From positions 1-46,096 of the forward strand of contig JBCDAA010000018.1 in assembly GCA_039186435.1 (NCBI GenBank): a stretch of DNA of 46,096 nucleotides. Direction: 5' to 3'. Shown here in pieces: positions 1 to 8,130 of this stretch. Within the stretch, counting starts at the first letter, position 1, and the number at the start of each line of letters is the position of its first letter. This DNA comes from JALVDI01 sp039186435. Lineage in GTDB: Bacteria; Myxococcota_A; Polyangia; Polyangiales; Houyiibacteriaceae. The position numbers and the translations under genes are program-made. Below the pieces are notes generated by a model. That model did not search any database, was not told the origin of the DNA, and saw only the letters and a list, made by a program, of their open reading frames with translations.

Positions 1-10
1 CCACGGATGA

Positions 11-89
11 AATGGAGTTAGCCGGGCGGGACCACATGGAACTGGAGTTAGCCCGGGACCACACATGGAACTGGAGTTAGCCAGGCTGA
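11..89. repeat. Short tandem repeat, about 29-30 bp period
   Basis: Three units begin with TGGAGTTAGCC (near 13, 43 and 72), separated by CGGGCGGGACCACA-type sequence. The third runs directly into the RAYT-linked 24-bp motif at 79. A fourth, isolated variant (GAAGTTAGCC) lies near 156. The repeat probably continues upstream of the window edge. Confidence 0.7.
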
Positions 90-102
90 TTTTATTGACT
101 TC
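79..102 (-). repeat. REP-like 24-bp dispersed motif, copy 1 (reverse)
   Basis: Read on the minus strand this is a copy of the motif with core GTCAATAAAATCAGGYTGG (here with GCC for GGY). The plus strand starts with AGCCAGGCT, a small self-complementary stem (AGCC/GGCT). It lies 105 bases upstream of the RAYT start. Confidence 0.75.
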
Positions 103-231
103 GCGGAGTGGGGCGGTTAGGGTTTGGGGGTGCCTCGGTGGGGCTTCCGGAAATAGAAGTTAGCCGGGCTGTTTTTATTGACATCGAGGAGCGGGGCGGT
201 TAGGGTTTGGGGGTGCCTCGGTTGCGCTCGG
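87..231 (+). repeat. Imperfect direct repeat overlapping the transposase 5' end, 83-bp offset
   Basis: The stretch from about 87 to 150 (TTTATTGAC, GGAG, GGGGCGGTTAGGGTTTGG, GGGTGCCTCGG) recurs at about 170-231 with few changes. The second copy contains the TTG start and first codons of the RAYT gene. The first copy reads the same codons and then meets TAG after about ten codons. It therefore looks like a duplicated leader plus 5' gene end. Confidence 0.7.
162..185 (-). repeat. REP-like 24-bp dispersed motif, copy 2 (reverse)
   Basis: Second reverse-oriented copy (plus strand AGCCGGGCTG then TTTTTATTGACATC). It ends 21 bases before the RAYT start codon, so the element sits in the leader of its presumed transposase. 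It differs from copy 1 at a few positions. Confidence 0.75.
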
Positions 232-1187
232 AACGGTTGGACGTTGACTCGACGCCTTATTACCACCTGACTTCGCGGTGTGTTCGGCGCGCGTTTCTTT
301 GCGGGAACGACCCGGCAACGGGAAAGGACCTGAACTATCGGCGGGAGTGGGTGGAGGAGCGACTCTTCGCCCTCACATCGATTTTTGCGGTGGATCTTCA
401 CGCCTACGCGGTGATGTCGAACCACTTCCACATCGTCGTCCGCGTCGACAAAGAGCGCGCCGAACGTTGGAGCGATCAGGAGGTCGTGCGCCGCTACGGA
501 AAGCTCTTCCGTTTCAAACCGCAAGAACTCGAAACGCGATCCGCTCGCGATAAGAAAGCGCGTATCGCCGTGTGGCGGGAGCGACTCTGGAGCCTCTCCT
601 GGTTGATGCGCTGCCTCAATGAGACCATCGCCCGCCGCGCCAACGCCGAAGAAGACTGCACCGGCCACTTCTGGGAAGGCCGCTTCCGCTGCCAGCCACT
701 CCTCGACGAAGGCGCGCTCCTTACGTGCATGGCCTACGTCGACCTCAACCCCGTGCGCGCGGGCATCGCAAGCTCCCTCGAGAAGTCGGAGCACACCTCC
801 ATCGCGAAACGCATCGCGCAGCTCGATACCGCGATGAAATCCAGCGAGCTCCCAGTGCCCAAGGGCCTCACTCCCTTCGCCGAACAAGTGCCCGCGCGTT
901 CCCGCAGAATCACGGTACCGATGCACTACGTGGACTACCTAGAGCTTGTCGCATGGACCGGCCGCGCGATTCGCCGAAAGGGGGGCACGTTGAAAGGCGA
1001 GCCCGCACTTCTCGCGGAGCTCAAAATTCGCAAAGATGCGTTTCTCGCGATGATGAAACGTCATGGTCTCCCGACGGCGAGCGTTCTTGGTCGCCTCGAC
1101 CTCGTCGATTCCTTCGCCGAAGCGCAGGGCAAGCACTGGGTGCACGGGAAGGGCGCGTCCGAGAGGTTGTTTCACCCGGGCGCCTAA
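207..1187 (+). CDS. REP-associated tyrosine transposase (RAYT), IS200/Y1_Tnp family
   Basis: A 326-residue HUH single-strand nuclease-type protein of the RAYT branch of IS200-like transposases. These act on REP/BIME hairpins rather than on a full insertion sequence. Visible signatures are an N-terminal YYHLTSRCV strand, the HUH motif as H73-F-H75 in VMSNHFHIVV, the GHFWEGRF block near 153-160, and AYVDLNPVRAG near 176-186. The helix that usually carries the catalytic Tyr reads WLMRCLNETIARR and has none; Y177 is the nearest Tyr. The chosen start is TTG at 207; GTG at 213 is possible. Both lie inside a duplicated leader repeat. About 130 residues after the Y1 core are unassigned. The gene is intact, single, and flanked by copies of a dispersed 24-bp motif, which suits a RAYT. 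Activity is unproven. Confidence 0.88.
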   Translation: MGVPRLRSERLDVDSTPYYHLTSRCVRRAFLCGNDPATGKDLNYRREWVEERLFALTSIFAVDLHAYAVMSNHFHIVVRVDKERAERWSDQEVVRRYGKLFRFKPQELETRSARDKKARIAVWRERLWSLSWLMRCLNETIARRANAEEDCTGHFWEGRFRCQPLLDEGALLTCMAYVDLNPVRAGIASSLEKSEHTSIAKRIAQLDTAMKSSELPVPKGLTPFAEQVPARSRRITVPMHYVDYLELVAWTGRAIRRKGGTLKGEPALLAELKIRKDAFLAMMKRHGLPTASVLGRLDLVDSFAEAQGKHWVHGKGASERLFHPGA

Positions 1188-1353
1188 AACTCCCTTCGAA
1201 TGGCCGCAGCATCCTCTATTGCCGCCGCGACCATCGAGTCGGCCCCCTGTCCACTCCGCGACCGGAGTCCCTCATGCTTCCGTTGTCGTCTCCACACGCG
1301 AGTGGCGTCATGAGACTCGAGAAAATGAATGGACGCGGCATTCTCTATGCTTG

Positions 1354-2271
1354 TCAGGGTTCGCGCGGGAGGTCGGCGCGGGAGCCCCACTCGGCCCAGC
1401 TTCCATCGTAGAGACGGACGTCCTCGTACCCGAGCGATCGAAGTACGACGTAGCTCACCGACGCGCGCGAACCCGTTTGGCAGTAGGTGACGATCGTCTT
1501 GTCGAGTGCGAGCGGCGTGTAGAGGGCTGCGAGATCGCTATCGGAAAGCAGCAGTCCTGCGTCGACGTTGCGGTTCCAGTCGACGCTTACCGCGCCGGGG
1601 ATACGACCCGCGTTGTACTCGGCGCTGCTCCGAGCATCGATGAGGTTAAACCTCTCGTCCGCGAGGCTCTCAAGCACAATGTCCGCACTCACGCGAACCC
1701 TGGAGACCACCGCATCGATGCCATAGGTCGTTGCAGGTGCCGAGGATGCCCCGGACTCGGTCGGACCCGCCCACGCCGCAAACCCGCCGTCCAAGAACGA
1801 CACGCGTTCGTGACCGAAGTACTCGAGGGTCCAAACCAGACGGGCTGGGGTTGTCGTGACACTTTCCCCGTAGACCACCACGTGTGCGTCGCGGTCGATG
1901 CCCGCAGCGGAAAAAACGCTCTCGGCACCCGCCGCGTCGACGACTTGACCGCCGACTCCATCGACGGTGGTGCGAAGCTCGCTGACGTTGACCGAAAGCG
2001 CCCCGGCGATGTGGCTGGTCTCGTAGCTCGAACGCGTGTCGACGACCTGAACCGACCCAAGGTTGTCCTCCAGCCACGTCGCATCAACCACGATCGGGAC
2101 CGCATCGGATTCCATCGCGGAATCACCTCCTGCGTCAGTGGCCACGAACGCATCGAAGCCCGCGTCCGGCGTGTCGGGAAGCGCGGCGTCACGCTCTCCC
2201 GCGTCTGGGGCGAAGCTCGCGTCATCGCCACAAGCACTAAGAAGAAGAAACGCGCAGAAAACTCGAACCAT
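1354..2271 (-). CDS. Tandem-rhodanese sulfurtransferase lipoprotein
   Basis: A 305-residue predicted lipoprotein. The signal peptide ends in LLSAC, with lipidated Cys14, followed by an Asp/Ala-rich linker to about residue 58. Two rhodanese domains follow (about 60-170 and 195-305), as in thiosulfate or 3-mercaptopyruvate sulfurtransferases. The first lacks the active Cys. The second has the loop TYCQTGSRAS with Cys264 (CxxGxR), so one persulfide-forming site is expected. The start at 2271 is preferred over an in-frame ATG at 2346 because only the shorter form puts the signal peptide at the N terminus. Lipidation places the enzyme in the envelope, unlike the cytoplasmic SseA type. Its sulfur donor is unknown. 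It is divergent from htpX with about 90 bases between the two starts. Confidence 0.85.
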   Translation of the reverse strand: MVRVFCAFLLLSACGDDASFAPDAGERDAALPDTPDAGFDAFVATDAGGDSAMESDAVPIVVDATWLEDNLGSVQVVDTRSSYETSHIAGALSVNVSELRTTVDGVGGQVVDAAGAESVFSAAGIDRDAHVVVYGESVTTTPARLVWTLEYFGHERVSFLDGGFAAWAGPTESGASSAPATTYGIDAVVSRVRVSADIVLESLADERFNLIDARSSAEYNAGRIPGAVSVDWNRNVDAGLLLSDSDLAALYTPLALDKTIVTYCQTGSRASVSYVVLRSLGYEDVRLYDGSWAEWGSRADLPREP

Positions 2272-2361
2272 GACGCCTAGAGTCACCGCCGCGCGAAATG
2301 GATTCGGCGAAGCGGACGAATCGACGACTGCTTCCTCGGATGTCATAGACCTGCAGATTCA

Positions 2362-3216
2362 ATGAAGAGCGCTGCACTTTTGATCGGAACGAATCTGGCC
2401 GTGATGGCTGTCCTCGGGGCCATTTTTGCGGGCCTACAGGTCGCCGGCGTTCTTCCCCCGATGGGGGCGGGCCAGACGCTGCCGCTCATTCTCATGGCTG
2501 GCGTGTTTGGTTTTGGTGGCGCGGCCGCGTCCCTCTTCATGTCGAAGTCTCTCGCCAAGCGGCGCCTTCGAATGATCACGGCACCCCAGAGCGAGATGGA
2601 GCAGTGGCTGGTCACGACCGTCGCGCGTCAAGCGCAGGCCGCCGGGATCAAGATGCCCGAGGTGGGCATCGAAAACGCGCCGCACATGAATGCGTTTGCG
2701 ACGGGACCGTCGAAGAACAACTCGCTCGTCGCCGTCACGACGGGCCTGATGCAGGGCATGACGCGAGACGAGGTGGAAGCGGTGCTCGCGCACGAGGTTT
2801 CCCACGCCGCGAACGGCGACATGGTTTCGATGACGCTGGTCCAAGGGGTCGTTAACACGTTCGTGATCGTCTTTGCGCAGCTCCTTGGCACCGTCATCGA
2901 CAACATGCTCTCGGGCGGACGAAGTCGGCGCCGGGGGATCGGCTTCACCCTCGGCTACATGATCGCGCAGACCGTTCTCGGTTTTCTCGCCACGATCATC
3001 GTGCGCTGGTTCAGTCGCTATCGTGAGTTTCGCGCGGACGCAGGGGCCGCCAAGCTGAGCTCCGCCCCGAAGATGATCGCTGCGCTCGAGCGCCTTCGAA
3101 GCCAAACGCCCCCGCCCGCGGACGCCCGCGCGGTCCTCGGAATCCACGGAGGCATTCGCTCCCTCTTTGCGACTCATCCGCCGCTCGAAAAGCGCATCGA
3201 CGCCCTTCGGGGCTAG
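2362..3216 (+). CDS. htpX: Zinc metalloprotease HtpX
   Basis: A 284-residue M48B membrane protease that degrades misfolded inner-membrane proteins in other bacteria. Two N-terminal hydrophobic segments (about 5-28 and 38-60) precede the catalytic domain. The zinc motif is H144-E-V-S-H148 in VLAHEVSHAANGD. Two more hydrophobic segments follow (about 155-178 and 195-215), then SRYREFRAD with the expected third ligand Glu222. Length and order match the family. The ATG at 2362 has no clear Shine-Dalgarno sequence, but the hydrophobic start fits. The stop is only 4 bases from the convergent stop of the next gene, leaving no room for a separate terminator. Stress regulation is likely by family analogy; no operator was seen. 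Confidence 0.95.
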   Translation: MKSAALLIGTNLAVMAVLGAIFAGLQVAGVLPPMGAGQTLPLILMAGVFGFGGAAASLFMSKSLAKRRLRMITAPQSEMEQWLVTTVARQAQAAGIKMPEVGIENAPHMNAFATGPSKNNSLVAVTTGLMQGMTRDEVEAVLAHEVSHAANGDMVSMTLVQGVVNTFVIVFAQLLGTVIDNMLSGGRSRRRGIGFTLGYMIAQTVLGFLATIIVRWFSRYREFRADAGAAKLSSAPKMIAALERLRSQTPPPADARAVLGIHGGIRSLFATHPPLEKRIDALRG

Positions 3217-3220
3217 GTCG

Positions 3221-6181
3221 TCACGGCGCGGGCTGGCACACGCCCGCGACGCATTGGTCGGTTCCGCTGCAGACCGTTCCGCAGCTTCCGCAGTTGGTGT
3301 TGTCGCTCTGACGATCCACGCAGCGGAAGAAGTCTGCGGGGGTCGGTGCGTCCTCGCTTCCCGAGAGCTGAATGCCTCCGGCGGACGCAGGCACGTTGCA
3401 GAGGTTCGCGGGGTCACAGCAGAATCCCCTTCCGCGATCCTCGCCGAAGGGCGGTACGAAGCACCGGTCCGGAACCGCTGCGTTTCGGTCGATCGCGGCT
3501 CGAACGATGTTTCCGCCGCAGGCAACGCCGCGGTCGCTACAGATGCCACGGCAGCCCAATGCAACTGTGGTGGTTCCGTCGACGAGATCGTCTGGATGGC
3601 AGATGCGTCGTGCGCCGCCCGGCATTCCGATGAGCCGAGAGCGCGTGTTGGCGATGGGTCCAAACCGAGGTCCCGTTGCTGCGGCCGCTCGTCCCGCTCC
3701 GCAGAGATCAGGACGTCGCGTATTGAAGGAGGGAAACTGTCCGTCCGTTGAATCGTTCGCGAGGACGAGCTCCAGGCCGTCAGGGCGAATGTTGATTCGC
3801 CGAAGCTCCGAGCGAAGCTGTCCGCAGCGGTACTCCGCGACCTCGCTCGCGACATCGGTGCGCCGGCGATCTGCGTCGAAACCCACGCAGCGGTGACGGC
3901 GTCCGCCGAGGGTGTCGAAGCGGTCAGTGCAGAGGGCGTTGCTCGGAATCGTTTCGCCCGTGACCGGATGCGTTCGGCCGCAGAGCGGCATGTCCTCGTA
4001 GTCGATCCCGAGGGCCGCGGAGGGAAGGTTGACGGCACCCACGTTGACGAGTTCGTTGAGGACGCCGTCGAGGCGGCGTTTGATCGCGCCACCGATCATT
4101 TGGCGGAGAAAGTGGTTGAGCGAACTGTGGTGGCAACCGGTGTCCAGGCCACCACGGACGAATACGATCTCGGGCACGAAGTCGTACGCGCCGCGAATGG
4201 ACCGCGTCTCTCGCGTTCGCCGCTCCATGGACGTCACGGGCGAGCCGCTCGCCGAGAAGAGATGCTCGCAGATGTAGTCGGTCCCCTCCGGATGGCAGAC
4301 CTCGGTGCAGTCCGTCACGTTGCCTTCGCCAAAGCGACCCTCGAGTTCCGTGATGAGGTTGGGGAGGCACTCGTGGGGCGTGGTACGAAAGTCGAAGCGA
4401 TCTTCAAGTTCGCCGAGAAAGGTCGGCTCGACGGAGGGGTTACGCCGAAGCCGAAGTCCAATGTTGAGGCGGATGATGCCGCCGGGACATCCAAACGCTT
4501 CGCCGTCGGTCACGCCGTACTGAAGAAAGACATGGACCTGATCGTCGTCGGCGGAGCGACCGTCCGGCCCGGCGCCGCTATGAAGGATCGGCGTGATGTG
4601 CGCGTCCTGCAGCGTCAACGGTTCGCTCCCGAAGATGCCGAACTGCGGTTCCACAAGGAAGCGGCTCACGGTCATCGCAAGCGCGTCGGTGATGTTGGCC
4701 CAGGTGATCAAGTCGCTGCACGCGCCGCCGTGGTAGACGCGCACCGACTCCCACGTGTTGGGGGGAAAGCCCGGAGGCGCCGCGATCGAGGCGGTATCGA
4801 AGAAGACGGGCAAACCATCGACGGTAGGAAGCTGCGCGAAGGCGTGTGCGACCGTGGAGCCCGCAGGCGGCCAGCTCTCCGACGCCGAAGGCAGAAAGCC
4901 CGGGGGGTCGCCAGGCGGTTGGCGGTCGCTCCAGGTGCCCGTCAGATCTCCCTGGAGAAGAAAGACGTGGTGATCGGGGGAGTTGTAGTCGACCTGATCG
5001 ATGTTCCCGGAGAACCCGCCGAGCTCCGCGACGCCCGCTCCGGTGTTTCCTTCGCGAGGCACCGCAAACACCAGGCGATCGTTGCCGTTCAAGAGGCCCA
5101 CGTAGTCGCCGTCGCAGCTGTCGCCGCCAAAGAGCGAGCCTTCGCGTCCCTGTGGGTCGGAGGAGCACGAACGACAGATGCCTTCGATGGGCGTGAGACC
5201 CGGGCAGCACCCGAACGCCTCGACTTCCTGGCCTTCCTGCGCGCACGGAACGCAGCTTCCCGCGGAGCAGATCGCCGACCCGTCGCAGCAGTCATCGTTG
5301 GAGGTGCAGGAGGCCAGGAAGGCTCGGCAGCAGGTGAACTCGCCGCTCCCGTCGGCACCTTCGCGGCACTCCGAAGAGGGATCCGCGCAGGCAAGTCCCT
5401 CTCCTTCGGGGTCGCAGCGAGTTCCGTTGGCGAGGCCCGGCGGGTCGCAAAGGAACTGGGGGTCTTCGGGCGTGATCGCAAACTCGCCGCCCGCGGGCAC
5501 CAGGCTCTCGTGAGGAAGACACGAGGCTTCGCCCGCGTCGCAGTCACACAGTTCGGGGCGAGGGTCGTCGACGCTCTCACCGGTGCAGGTGCGAAGACAG
5601 CGCGGCCCAGTGGAGGTGTCCGCGCAGAGCGTACCCGCTTCGCAGGGAAGGCACTTCGGATCGTCGATGTTGCTATCGCAGCCTTCCCCTTCGCGTTGCG
5701 GAAGCCAGCAGTGGCCCGCCGCGTCCGCGGGAACGCCTCGAAGGTGCGGGTCTTCCGTTTGCTCCGGACAGTTGCTCATGCTGAGGCAAAACGTTGTCGG
5801 CTCACACTGATGCGAACGTTCCGGGTCGCAGACGCCGGGCGCGTTTCGAGCGGGCTGGCATCGCCCGATCCGCTCGGGGTCGGGGCTGTCCGCGAAGGGC
5901 GCGCAGGTATAGCCGTCGCCTGCCGCGTCGCCGCCCGGACAGCGCCAGATGTCGACGGTGGGCGACGAAAAGAGTTCGTCGTCGCAATCATCCAGCGCGC
6001 AGAGCACTGATTCGTCCACGATGTCGCCGTCGAAAACCGGCACGCAGAAGTTGATGCAGCTCCGCGATTCGCCGTCGGCGCATTCCCCGTCGAAGGGACA
6101 TCCAGGCGGAGTCGGGCTGCAGTCCGCGCCCACTAGAGTGGTGAGCGCGAGAACGACCAAGGGGACATGGGTGCGGAGCAT
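3221..6181 (-). CDS. Exported Cys-rich protein with C-terminal NCGSCG module
   Basis: A 986-residue predicted secreted protein. The N terminus is a signal peptide (MLRTHVPLVVLALTTLVGA). Cleavage after VGA is plausible; the Cys two residues later is preceded by Asp, so it is a poor lipobox. Residues 20-350 are packed with Cys in short modules such as CCDGSAICSAGSC. A long Cys-poor region (about 350-740) may form a beta-rich domain. Cys-rich sequence then returns, and the protein ends in NCGSCGTVCSGTDQC, a module common in myxobacterial surface proteins. No catalytic motif is evident. It lies 146 bases downstream of the metzincin-like gene on the same strand and may share its envelope role. Function unknown. 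Confidence 0.8.
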   Translation of the reverse strand: MLRTHVPLVVLALTTLVGADCSPTPPGCPFDGECADGESRSCINFCVPVFDGDIVDESVLCALDDCDDELFSSPTVDIWRCPGGDAAGDGYTCAPFADSPDPERIGRCQPARNAPGVCDPERSHQCEPTTFCLSMSNCPEQTEDPHLRGVPADAAGHCWLPQREGEGCDSNIDDPKCLPCEAGTLCADTSTGPRCLRTCTGESVDDPRPELCDCDAGEASCLPHESLVPAGGEFAITPEDPQFLCDPPGLANGTRCDPEGEGLACADPSSECREGADGSGEFTCCRAFLASCTSNDDCCDGSAICSAGSCVPCAQEGQEVEAFGCCPGLTPIEGICRSCSSDPQGREGSLFGGDSCDGDYVGLLNGNDRLVFAVPREGNTGAGVAELGGFSGNIDQVDYNSPDHHVFLLQGDLTGTWSDRQPPGDPPGFLPSASESWPPAGSTVAHAFAQLPTVDGLPVFFDTASIAAPPGFPPNTWESVRVYHGGACSDLITWANITDALAMTVSRFLVEPQFGIFGSEPLTLQDAHITPILHSGAGPDGRSADDDQVHVFLQYGVTDGEAFGCPGGIIRLNIGLRLRRNPSVEPTFLGELEDRFDFRTTPHECLPNLITELEGRFGEGNVTDCTEVCHPEGTDYICEHLFSASGSPVTSMERRTRETRSIRGAYDFVPEIVFVRGGLDTGCHHSSLNHFLRQMIGGAIKRRLDGVLNELVNVGAVNLPSAALGIDYEDMPLCGRTHPVTGETIPSNALCTDRFDTLGGRRHRCVGFDADRRRTDVASEVAEYRCGQLRSELRRINIRPDGLELVLANDSTDGQFPSFNTRRPDLCGAGRAAAATGPRFGPIANTRSRLIGMPGGARRICHPDDLVDGTTTVALGCRGICSDRGVACGGNIVRAAIDRNAAVPDRCFVPPFGEDRGRGFCCDPANLCNVPASAGGIQLSGSEDAPTPADFFRCVDRQSDNTNCGSCGTVCSGTDQCVAGVCQPAP

Positions 6182-6327
6182 GAGGGCTCCAGTTGCAAGC
6201 CTTGCGCCGCCCTGTGCCGGGAGGTTTTTGCTCTTGGTGGGACGCGCGCTGCCTTTCGAGTGCAGGGCTGGCGCACTTCATGTGCAGCCCGAGGTCCTTG
6301 GTGCGCAGCCTAGCTGTCGTGCATCAC

Positions 6328-8130
6328 CTAGCGCGGCAGGATGGTGGTCATGTACGCGGGCGCGTCTCCGCAGAGCTGGGTCGCTGCAAAGCCCGGTTCC
6401 TCGGCACGTTCCCCGAACGGTCGCGCGTTGCCGGTGTCCATGAGGCAGCCGGGCTGGTCCCCTGGGTTGTGAAAGACCGTTCGTGAACCGAGGGGATCGG
6501 CGAGGCCAAAACTATGGCCGAGTTCGTGGGCGGTGGTTTCTCCGATGACGCCGGCAAGGGCGCGAAGGGCGCGGGCCACGACTGCGGCGCGCTCGCCTTC
6601 GCCGCGAACTTCCCCCACGGTGGCCGCCTGATCGCGGACGGGCGCGAAGATCTCGTCAAAGAGAGGATCGGGTTCGGGGCCCGCGCCAAGGCCTGGCGGT
6701 GGGTCCTCCGAAAAGCCGAGAAGCGATTCGACGAAGACGCCGCCGTAGCCCGGAAACCCGTCGCGCTGCGTCTCGGCGTTGGCGCCGCCGATCGCGTCGA
6801 AGAGACGGAGGTTGCCCACGTCTTTGCCGGGGGTGTTGTCGTAGCCAAAGAGCCCGCGCCCGTTGGGATCTGCCCCGCCGATCTCGACCACCGAGTAGCC
6901 GCTTACCGAGTAGTCGTCCGGCTCGACCAGGCGGACCTCCACGTTCCACTCGGCAAAGACACCGCGCACTCGCTCGGCGACCAGCTCTTCGATGCTCCCC
7001 GCGGCGGCGCCGAGTCCGAAGAGCGCGAGGCTGTCGTAAAACCCGGGAAGAAAACGGAGCCAAACCACCTGCTTTGGAGCGCCGAGAACAAGGGTGATCG
7101 GCGCGCTGTCTCCGGTGACCTCGACGTCACCCTCGATTGCAATCGGCAGGATCGTTCCCTCGAAACGGCCGCGCGCGACGCCAAAGAGTTCGTAGACGAG
7201 CCGATCGTCCTGAAGCACCGCGCGGAGGGGGCCGACCAGCTCGCTTCCCGACACCGCTCCAAGCACGATCTCGGTCGCCGGAATCGGCGTCGCGGAGCCT
7301 CCTTCCGGCGTGAGCATTCCTTCGGCCCGAAGAAGCGTCACCTGATCCTCGCCAAAGAGAAACCCGGCGCCGCGTACGCGAACGAGCTGTTCAGGCGTGA
7401 CGTTCTCCGGCGAGACTTCGAACACCGCTGGCGGCTGAAAGTCGAGAGTGGTCGAGAGCGGATCCGTCGTTTGAGGCGTAGCCCCCACCTGCGTGGAGCG
7501 AAGCGCAATCGTTCCTTCAAAGGTTCCCGGCTCCGGGCCGCCGATCGCGGTGGTGAGCAAGAGCGTGCCGCGAGAGCGCTGCCCCTCTTCGGCGAGGCGA
7601 ACGGGAAGGACGACATCGACCGGTACGGTGGCATCGGCCGTAAACTCGCCGACAACAAGCGCCTCAACCTCTCCCTCTGCGTCTTCCAGAAAGCCCTCGC
7701 CCTCCAGGATCGCTTCTTCGTTTCGAAACACCGACCCCGAGGGCACGCGCGCGAGGTCGATCGGCAAAGTCTCGGCGAGATCGAGCCGAAAGGGAAACGC
7801 TTCGCTGATCGCGCCGGCACCTTCGAGAACGAGCTCGACTTCGTGTGCACCGTTTCCGAGCGCGGCGAGAAGCGCGGCGTCGACCGCAAACGCTGCCCCG
7901 GCTTCGGTGCGTTCCGCGAGCGCTAGCGAGACGCTCGTCGGCAGAACGCGAAGCGTTGGACTTTCGCCCGCGCTGTCGAGATTGGTGGCGGTCAGTTCCA
8001 GGCGCGTTCCAACGACCTGCGGTGACGTCGCGGTGACGCTGAGGATCTCCGGAACGATCCGCATCTCGACGGTCGTGTCGTCGCCGCATCCAAGGGCGAA
8101 GAGCCCCGCGAGGAGAACGGCTCGCCTCAC
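6328..8130 (-). CDS. Metzincin-like lipoprotein, HExxHxxGxxD
   Basis: A 600-residue predicted lipoprotein with an N-terminal signal ending in FALGC before GDDTT. The long middle part looks like IPT/Ig-type beta domains ('FEVSPENVTPEQLVRVRGAG'). Near the C terminus, TTAHELGHSFGLAD (His535 onward) gives HExxHxxGxxD, the zinc signature of metzincins with Asp as third ligand, as in snapalysin-like peptidases. CLMDTG about 28 residues later resembles a Met-turn. This supports an extracellular or periplasmic metallopeptidase. The start is GTG at 8130, which overlaps the upstream stop by four bases (GTGA) and puts the signal peptide first. The reading frame stays open further upstream but has no signal there. 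It is translationally coupled to the PPC-domain lipoprotein. Confidence 0.82.
   Translation of the reverse strand: MRRAVLLAGLFALGCGDDTTVEMRIVPEILSVTATSPQVVGTRLELTATNLDSAGESPTLRVLPTSVSLALAERTEAGAAFAVDAALLAALGNGAHEVELVLEGAGAISEAFPFRLDLAETLPIDLARVPSGSVFRNEEAILEGEGFLEDAEGEVEALVVGEFTADATVPVDVVLPVRLAEEGQRSRGTLLLTTAIGGPEPGTFEGTIALRSTQVGATPQTTDPLSTTLDFQPPAVFEVSPENVTPEQLVRVRGAGFLFGEDQVTLLRAEGMLTPEGGSATPIPATEIVLGAVSGSELVGPLRAVLQDDRLVYELFGVARGRFEGTILPIAIEGDVEVTGDSAPITLVLGAPKQVVWLRFLPGFYDSLALFGLGAAAGSIEELVAERVRGVFAEWNVEVRLVEPDDYSVSGYSVVEIGGADPNGRGLFGYDNTPGKDVGNLRLFDAIGGANAETQRDGFPGYGGVFVESLLGFSEDPPPGLGAGPEPDPLFDEIFAPVRDQAATVGEVRGEGERAAVVARALRALAGVIGETTAHELGHSFGLADPLGSRTVFHNPGDQPGCLMDTGNARPFGERAEEPGFAATQLCGDAPAYMTTILPR

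Noticed and set aside
3893..6010. 705-codon open frame on the plus strand
   Set aside because: Complement of the Cys-rich exported protein gene; no signal peptide or domain.
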